Positions 42,266 to 47,295 of a stretch of DNA of 47,295 bases are shown in pieces. The stretch covers positions 1 to 47,295 of the forward strand of contig CABUXV010000014.1 of NCBI GenBank assembly GCA_902495595.1, in the 5' to 3' direction. The position numbers and the translations under genes were made by a program. The notes beneath the pieces were generated by a model. The model had not been told where the DNA came from, searched no databases, and worked only from the letters and a program-made list of their open reading frames with translations. Every line of letters starts with the position of its first letter. Within the stretch, counting starts at the first letter, position 1. The stretch comes from an uncultured Eubacterium sp. (GTDB taxonomy: Bacteria; Bacillota; Clostridia; Peptostreptococcales; Anaerovoracaceae).

Positions 42266-44212
42266 TTACAGCATATCTAAAAATTCTTTTTCCGTAATTA
42301 TCGGCACGCCTAATTCCTTTGCTTTTTTATTTTTTGAAGATGATGAACTGACGTCGTTGTTTATAAGATAATCAGTTTTGCTGCTTACAGCTGATGCGGC
42401 CTTGCCGCCTGCGGAGACAATTCGTTTCTTAAGTTCATCCCGGTTTTCAAAATGTTCGGTCTTTCCTGTTATGACAAAAGTCATTCCCGACAGAGCCCCA
42501 TCACTGTTTTCTTCAAAAGATTCATCAAGATTTAAAACCTCCATGAGGTTATCTACTGTCTTTATATTCTTTTCATCTTTAAAAAACGAGACATAAGCCT
42601 TTGCCATTACGTTTCCGATACCGTCGATGGCTTCAAGCTCATCCTCATTAAGGCGCCTTATCCTGTCCCATTTATTTCTGCAAGACTCAGATATCATCCT
42701 CGCATTTGCCGAACCTATATTAGGTATTCCCAAAGCATATAATAATCTTGCCGGAGAAGTATTGGAAGCCTTATCTGCAGATTTAACAAGATTATCGAAA
42801 GATTTTTGCCCAAATCCATCCATATTGACAATTTTTTCTTCCCACGCAGAAAGTTTAAATATATCTGCAAATTCTTTTATCATTGCTTCATCTATAAACT
42901 TTTCCAGTGTAGCCTCTGACAAGCCCTCTATATTAAGAGCATTTCTGCTTACAAAATGCGTAAATGATTTTATTTTCTTTGCAGGACATTCCGGATTAGG
43001 ACAATGAAGTGTTTCAACGCCACTTTCGTCATTTATATAAGTATTGCTTCCGCATACCGGACATTTGTCTGGAGGTTTTACTGTTCCGCTTCTTGTCAAA
43101 TTCCCGGATATCTGTGGTATTATCATATTCGCCTTGTACACTTCTATCTCATCACCGGTTCCCAATTCCAATTCTTTAACTATGCTGAGATTGTGTACAG
43201 ACGCCCGGCTTACTGTAGTTCCTTCAAGTTCTACAGGTTCAAATACAGCAATAGGATTTATAAGCCCTGTTCTTGAAACATTCCATAGTATTTCCTTAAG
43301 TATGGTTGTTCTCATTTCATCCTTCCATTTAAAGGCTATAGAATCTCTTGGAAATTTAGAGGTTACACCCAGTGACTTTCCATACTGTATATCATCAAAA
43401 ACCAAAACAAGACCATCCGAGGGTATTGGGAATTTTTTAATTTTCCTTTCAAAATCCAAAACAGCTTCCTCGACATCATCTCTGTCAACCTTGACGTAAT
43501 CTACGGTTTCAAACCCCTGAGCTTTCATGAATTCCATCTGCTCTTCTCTTCTTGTTAAATTTTCTCCGCCTTTTGCAAGAGAAAAGGCAAAAAATTTCAC
43601 ATGACGTTTAGCTGTAATTTCATTATTTAACTGTCTTACCGTTCCGCTGCAAAGATTCCTCGGATTCTTATACTTGCTTTCCACGTCTTCTATTGTATTA
43701 TTTATCTTTTCAAAATCCTTATAGGTTATTACAGCCTCGCCTCTTACGACTACATCACCCTTTTCAGGTATATTTAGGGGTATGTTATCGAATACTCTGG
43801 CATTGTTTGTGATTACCTCACCGGTTACTCCATCTCCTCTCGTAACTGCTTTTACAAGTTCTCCTTTATCATAAGTCAAAACTATGGTAAGCCCGTCAAG
43901 TTTCCACGAAAGCAGTCCTTCCTTATCTCCCAGCCAGTCTTTTAAAGTTTCGGTATCCTTTGTCTTATCAAGGGAAAGCATAGCCGAAGGATGCTTCTCC
44001 TTAGGCAGACTGCTTAAAATCTCATATCCAACTCTTACAGTAGGACTTCCTGCCAGAACTATCCCTGTTTCTTTTTCAAGAGCTAAAAGTTCATCATAAA
44101 TACGGTCATACTCATTATTTGAGATAATCTCATTGCTTTCCTGATAATACGCCTTTGCAGCATTATTCAGAAATGCAGCTTTTTCTTCCATAAGCTTTCT
44201 TTTATCTTCCAT
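42266..44212 (-). CDS. ligA: NAD-dependent DNA ligase
   Basis: This 648-residue ligase seals nicks using NAD. The adenylation lysine is K104 in SWKLDG; the oligonucleotide-binding region, the four-cysteine zinc finger (CPVC, then HCPNPEC) and helix-hairpin-helix repeats follow, and a BRCT domain ends the protein (GMTFVITGKTEHFENRDELK). It lies 22 bases after pcrA, the usual Firmicutes pairing. GAGGT lies before the ATG. Confidence 0.97.
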   Translation of the reverse strand: MEDKRKLMEEKAAFLNNAAKAYYQESNEIISNNEYDRIYDELLALEKETGIVLAGSPTVRVGYEILSSLPKEKHPSAMLSLDKTKDTETLKDWLGDKEGLLSWKLDGLTIVLTYDKGELVKAVTRGDGVTGEVITNNARVFDNIPLNIPEKGDVVVRGEAVITYKDFEKINNTIEDVESKYKNPRNLCSGTVRQLNNEITAKRHVKFFAFSLAKGGENLTRREEQMEFMKAQGFETVDYVKVDRDDVEEAVLDFERKIKKFPIPSDGLVLVFDDIQYGKSLGVTSKFPRDSIAFKWKDEMRTTILKEILWNVSRTGLINPIAVFEPVELEGTTVSRASVHNLSIVKELELGTGDEIEVYKANMIIPQISGNLTRSGTVKPPDKCPVCGSNTYINDESGVETLHCPNPECPAKKIKSFTHFVSRNALNIEGLSEATLEKFIDEAMIKEFADIFKLSAWEEKIVNMDGFGQKSFDNLVKSADKASNTSPARLLYALGIPNIGSANARMISESCRNKWDRIRRLNEDELEAIDGIGNVMAKAYVSFFKDEKNIKTVDNLMEVLNLDESFEENSDGALSGMTFVITGKTEHFENRDELKKRIVSAGGKAASAVSSKTDYLINNDVSSSSSKNKKAKELGVPIITEKEFLDML

Positions 44213-44234
44213 TAAACAACCTCTTACATATCAA

Positions 44235-46439
44235 TCAGATTTTCTTTATGGGAGCAAAGCCTACTGCCAGTTTTTTCACGCCGTCTTCAAAGCTGACCGA
44301 AACCGTCTTTCCATCGCATTTTTCAACAATTCCTTCACCAAATTTAGGATGAGAAACTCTATCTCCTTCAGCAAATCCATCCGCCATTGATTCCACTTTT
44401 TTCTTTGTCTGCTGTCTTGCGTATTTAAGCTGGTCAAAGGGTTTAAAAGGTTTTGGCGTGCTTATGCCATCCGTAAACGCAGCATCGGCTTTCTCCTTCT
44501 TTTTCTTCTCAAATATAGCATCTCCTTCTATAAGAGTTTTATCCAGTTCGCGAAGAAATTGAGACTCTCTAGTATAATCAGTCTTGCCATAAAGAGTTCT
44601 CTGTTCAGCCCCTGTAAGCCAAAGCCTCTCTTTAGCTCTTGTAATTCCAACGTAGCATAGACGGCGTTCCTCTTCAAGACCGTCCTCACGGTCAAAAGCG
44701 CGCCAGCCCGGAAACAATCCGTCTTCCATACCAGGCATAAATACATATGGAAATTCCAGTCCTTTAGCGCTGTGCATAGTCATAAGAACTACTGCATTTT
44801 CATCGGCATTGTGGTTGTCCACTTCTGCCAAAAGCGCAATTCTCTCCATAAACTCTGCCAGCGAAATATTGGCATCATCCTTTTCATAATCGTATATTAC
44901 CGATTTGAACTCCATCAGGTTTTCTATCCGGCTTTCCGCTTCAATAGTATTCTGATCTTCCAACGCTTTTAAATACCCTGTCTTTACGAGAAGCCCGTCA
45001 TATATATCAGAAACTTTAAGATTGCTCTGTTCCCGGCTGTAGGATTCTATCACTTCCGCCAGGTCTGTTATATTTGAAAATACTTTTTCCGAAAACGAAC
45101 TTATAACTTCTCTGTCTAGAAGTATATCAAAAAGGCTTTCATCTCTCACACCTGCGAGAGCTCTGAGCTTTTCCAAAGTCTTTCCGCCAATCCCGCGTTT
45201 AGGTTCATTGATTATCCTCGTAAGCGCTAAATCATCGGCATTATTTTGAACAAGACGCATGTAGCACATCATGTCTTTTATTTCTTTTCTGTCATAATAT
45301 CTGAGTCCCCCCAAGACCCTGTAAGGTATATCCCTTCTCGACAGAGCCTCTTCAAAGGTTCTGGACTGAGCGTTGTTCCTGTAAAGTATGGCAAAATCAC
45401 TGTACTTTCTGTCAGATGTTTTCAAACGGTTTATTTCTCCGGCAATAAAGTAAGCCTCATCTCTTTCATCTGCCCCTCTGTAATATGTAATCTTGTGTCC
45501 CGCATCCTGATCCGTCCAGAGTTTTTTAGCCTTTCTTCCTCTGTTGTTCGTTATAACAGAATGCGCCGCATCAAGAATCGTCGATGTGGAGCGGTAGTTC
45601 TGCTCCAGTTTTATTACGCGTGTATTCTTAAAATCCTTTTCGAATTCAAGGATATTCCTTATGTCCGCCCCTCTCCACTGATATATACACTGGTCGTCAT
45701 CCCCTACTACGCATATATTATCATGAGCCTGCGCAAGCATTTTTACGAACCTATACTGTATCTGATTCGTGTCCTGATACTCATCTACCATTATATATCT
45801 GAAACGATTTTGATATTTTAAAAGCACTGACTCGTCTCTATCAAAGACCTTTACCGTATTTGCCAGAAGGTCATCAAAATCCATAGCGTTGTTTTTCTTT
45901 AAAGTCTTCTCATACTGAGCATATACCTGATAAATGTATTTATGCTTAATATCGTCTCCGTTTATCTTGATATAGTCATCCGGAGATATGAGCTGTTCCT
46001 TGCATTTGCTTATTATATTCAGAAAAAATGCAGGCGTATATCTCTTACTGTCGATATTTAATTCCTTGATTATGTTTTTCACAACAGTTTTTTGGTCCGT
46101 AGGATCATATACTGCAAAGTCATTGCCATACCCCAGAACTTCTCCATGTCTTCTCAATATTCTAAGACATGCTGAATGAAAAGTAAGTATCCACATATTA
46201 AGCCCTTCTCCGACAAGGGCTTCTACTCTGTCTCTCATTTCACCTGCCGCCTTATTTGTAAATGTAACAGCCAGTATATTATAAGGATTTACATTCTTTT
46301 CTCTTATCATATAAGCTATCCTGTGTGTCATAGTGCTTGTTTTTCCGCTGCCTGCTCCCGCTAAAATAAGGAGCGGCCCCTCAGTACAAACAGCCGCCTC
46401 TCTTTGTTCTTTATTAAGTTTATCCAAGTAATTATCCAT
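44235..46439 (-). CDS. pcrA: ATP-dependent DNA helicase PcrA (UvrD/Rep family)
   Basis: This 734-residue superfamily 1 helicase unwinds DNA in repair and rolling-circle replication. Motifs seen are AGAGSGKT (27-34), VDEYQDTN, GDDDQCIYQWRGA, LEQNYRS and VLMTMHSAKGLEFPYVF, all complete. The C-terminal 60 residues resemble the RNA polymerase-binding (Tudor-like) domain of PcrA (GDRVSHPKFGEGIVEK). The ATG at 46439 has GGGAG nine bases upstream; the longer frame to 46517 overlaps the preceding gene. Confidence 0.96.
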   Translation of the reverse strand: MDNYLDKLNKEQREAAVCTEGPLLILAGAGSGKTSTMTHRIAYMIREKNVNPYNILAVTFTNKAAGEMRDRVEALVGEGLNMWILTFHSACLRILRRHGEVLGYGNDFAVYDPTDQKTVVKNIIKELNIDSKRYTPAFFLNIISKCKEQLISPDDYIKINGDDIKHKYIYQVYAQYEKTLKKNNAMDFDDLLANTVKVFDRDESVLLKYQNRFRYIMVDEYQDTNQIQYRFVKMLAQAHDNICVVGDDDQCIYQWRGADIRNILEFEKDFKNTRVIKLEQNYRSTSTILDAAHSVITNNRGRKAKKLWTDQDAGHKITYYRGADERDEAYFIAGEINRLKTSDRKYSDFAILYRNNAQSRTFEEALSRRDIPYRVLGGLRYYDRKEIKDMMCYMRLVQNNADDLALTRIINEPKRGIGGKTLEKLRALAGVRDESLFDILLDREVISSFSEKVFSNITDLAEVIESYSREQSNLKVSDIYDGLLVKTGYLKALEDQNTIEAESRIENLMEFKSVIYDYEKDDANISLAEFMERIALLAEVDNHNADENAVVLMTMHSAKGLEFPYVFMPGMEDGLFPGWRAFDREDGLEEERRLCYVGITRAKERLWLTGAEQRTLYGKTDYTRESQFLRELDKTLIEGDAIFEKKKKEKADAAFTDGISTPKPFKPFDQLKYARQQTKKKVESMADGFAEGDRVSHPKFGEGIVEKCDGKTVSVSFEDGVKKLAVGFAPIKKI

Positions 46440-46468
46440 CTGTATTTCTCCCTGCTGACAAAAATTAT

Positions 46469-47188
46469 TTAGTATATTATCCAAGTGTTCAGTAAATTGT
46501 ATAGAAAATAAAGGCAAGGTGAAAGTATTCTGCTGGTTACACCGAACACTATAAGCCCTACCAATATCCAGTTTCCGTATCTGTAAAGAGTCCAGTAAAA
46601 ATCCGTATGCTTTATATTAAAAATTTCAGATATAACAGAAAATCCATCAAGAGGAGGGCATGGAATCAAGTTGAATATCATCAGCGCCAAATTGATAATG
46701 ATTATATCGTTTATCATTGTCCACAGAATATACCCCAGATTTCCCGAAAGAAATTCATATCCAAGTCCCATAACCATAAATTTAGCTACAAAGGAAAAAA
46801 TTACAGCTATTAAAAGGTTCATTGCCACTCCTGCCAAAGATACGAGAAGTTCATCCCTTCTTCTTTTCTTAAAGTTAGCAGGATTTATCTGAACCGGAAC
46901 TCCCCATCCGAATCCAACGAATATAAGAGATGCAAATCCGAGAACATCTATATGTGAAAGCGGATTTATCGTTACTCTCCCCTGCATTTTAGGCGTAGGA
47001 TCTCCCAGTTTGTATGCAACTTTGGCGTGAGCATATTCATGGAATGCCAAACCTATTATTATAGCCGGAAGAAGCATGAGCTTATCCATCAGCCAGCCCA
47101 TAGGGTCATTAAATGCCCCTCCCCTCAAAGAGTTATACGCCAATATAACTATTAATATAAAAATTGAAATATCTATATTACGTCTCAA
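46469..47188 (-). CDS. site-2-type M50 metalloprotease
   Basis: This 239-residue polytopic membrane protease has the zinc motif HEYAH (H50, E51, H54) in the second span, followed by GRVTINPLSHID, and the second metal region NLIPCPPLDGF. Members cleave transmembrane helices of other proteins. The TTG at 47188 is preferred because AGGAGG lies eight bases upstream; the frame is open to 47248. It is 29 bases before pcrA in the same direction. Its substrate is unknown, and it is not the sporulation protease SpoIVFB by any clear mark. Confidence 0.85.
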   Translation of the reverse strand: MRRNIDISIFILIVILAYNSLRGGAFNDPMGWLMDKLMLLPAIIIGLAFHEYAHAKVAYKLGDPTPKMQGRVTINPLSHIDVLGFASLIFVGFGWGVPVQINPANFKKRRRDELLVSLAGVAMNLLIAVIFSFVAKFMVMGLGYEFLSGNLGYILWTMINDIIIINLALMIFNLIPCPPLDGFSVISEIFNIKHTDFYWTLYRYGNWILVGLIVFGVTSRILSPCLYFLYNLLNTWIIY

Positions 47189-47276
47189 AATCCTTTCCTC
47201 CTTAAATATGTATGAAATCATACGCACATTATCATTTAAGTATACCATTTGTAGTATTAAAATGAAACGGTATTAT

Positions 47277-47295
47277 ATAAAAAAAGTGTGCAAGA
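47277..47295 (-). terminator. partial second copy of the structured element at 9036
   Basis: The last 19 bases, ATAAAAAAAGTGTGCAAGA, are identical to 9036-9054. On the minus strand this is the descending arm and T-run of that terminator. The rest of the element would lie outside the window, so here it would end the transcript of a gene to the right. Confidence 0.6.

Overview
The window looks like the chromosome of a low-GC, anaerobic, probably spore-forming Clostridia member. The evidence is a Firmicutes-style rpoBC, rplKAJL and dnaX-ybaB-recR-bofA order, an SRP RNA next to dnaX, an L10 leader, and oxygen-sensitive enzymes. A member near Clostridiales Family XIII (Anaerovoracaceae) that ferments amino acids would fit, but the exact taxon is inference. 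Most housekeeping genes lie on the minus strand. Nothing looks like a phage, an insertion sequence or a CRISPR locus, and I saw no tRNA or rRNA.

Positions 1-13021 hold the transcription and translation block, read right to left: rpmG, secE, nusG, rplK, rplA, an L10-leader attenuator, rplJ, rplL, a 1 kb non-coding interval, rpoB, rpoC and rpsL. The left edge shows the ribosome binding site of the next gene. The 1 kb interval before rpoB is not empty. It carries two terminator hairpins, one inside a structured element whose first bases recur at the right edge of the window, and a four-unit array of 72-bp interrupted palindromes.

Positions 13166-18964 encode a five-gene membrane complex built like an energy-converting (Ech/complex I type) hydrogenase: NuoL-, NuoH- and NuoB-like subunits, a fused NuoC/NuoD-like subunit, and a two-cluster ferredoxin subunit. 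The large subunit lacks half of the cysteines that bind the NiFe centre. The ferredoxin has a very long acidic tail. Next come bofA, recR, ybaB, dnaX and the SRP RNA, then a lone MBL-fold hydrolase on the plus strand.

Positions 23323-40913 form a catabolic region: two APC permeases, a nitrilase-type amidase, a class III aminotransferase, a family III CoA-transferase, an SDR dehydrogenase, a 4-hydroxybutyryl-CoA dehydratase, thiolase, 3-hydroxybutyryl-CoA dehydrogenase and crotonase. Together they could take a C4 amino acid or amide (4-aminobutyrate is the simplest guess) through 4-hydroxybutyryl-CoA and crotonyl-CoA to acetyl-CoA. Four near-consensus sigma-54 promoters and recurring ATTCA-type palindromes, together with two PAS-AAA+-Fis activators, indicate enhancer-dependent control. 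One activator is split by a C7 tract that separates its DNA-binding domain. A second array of 72-74 bp palindromic units lies at 29219-29472.

Positions 41222-47188 hold a housekeeping run: an AIR-synthase-family protein, ligA, pcrA and an M50 site-2-type protease.
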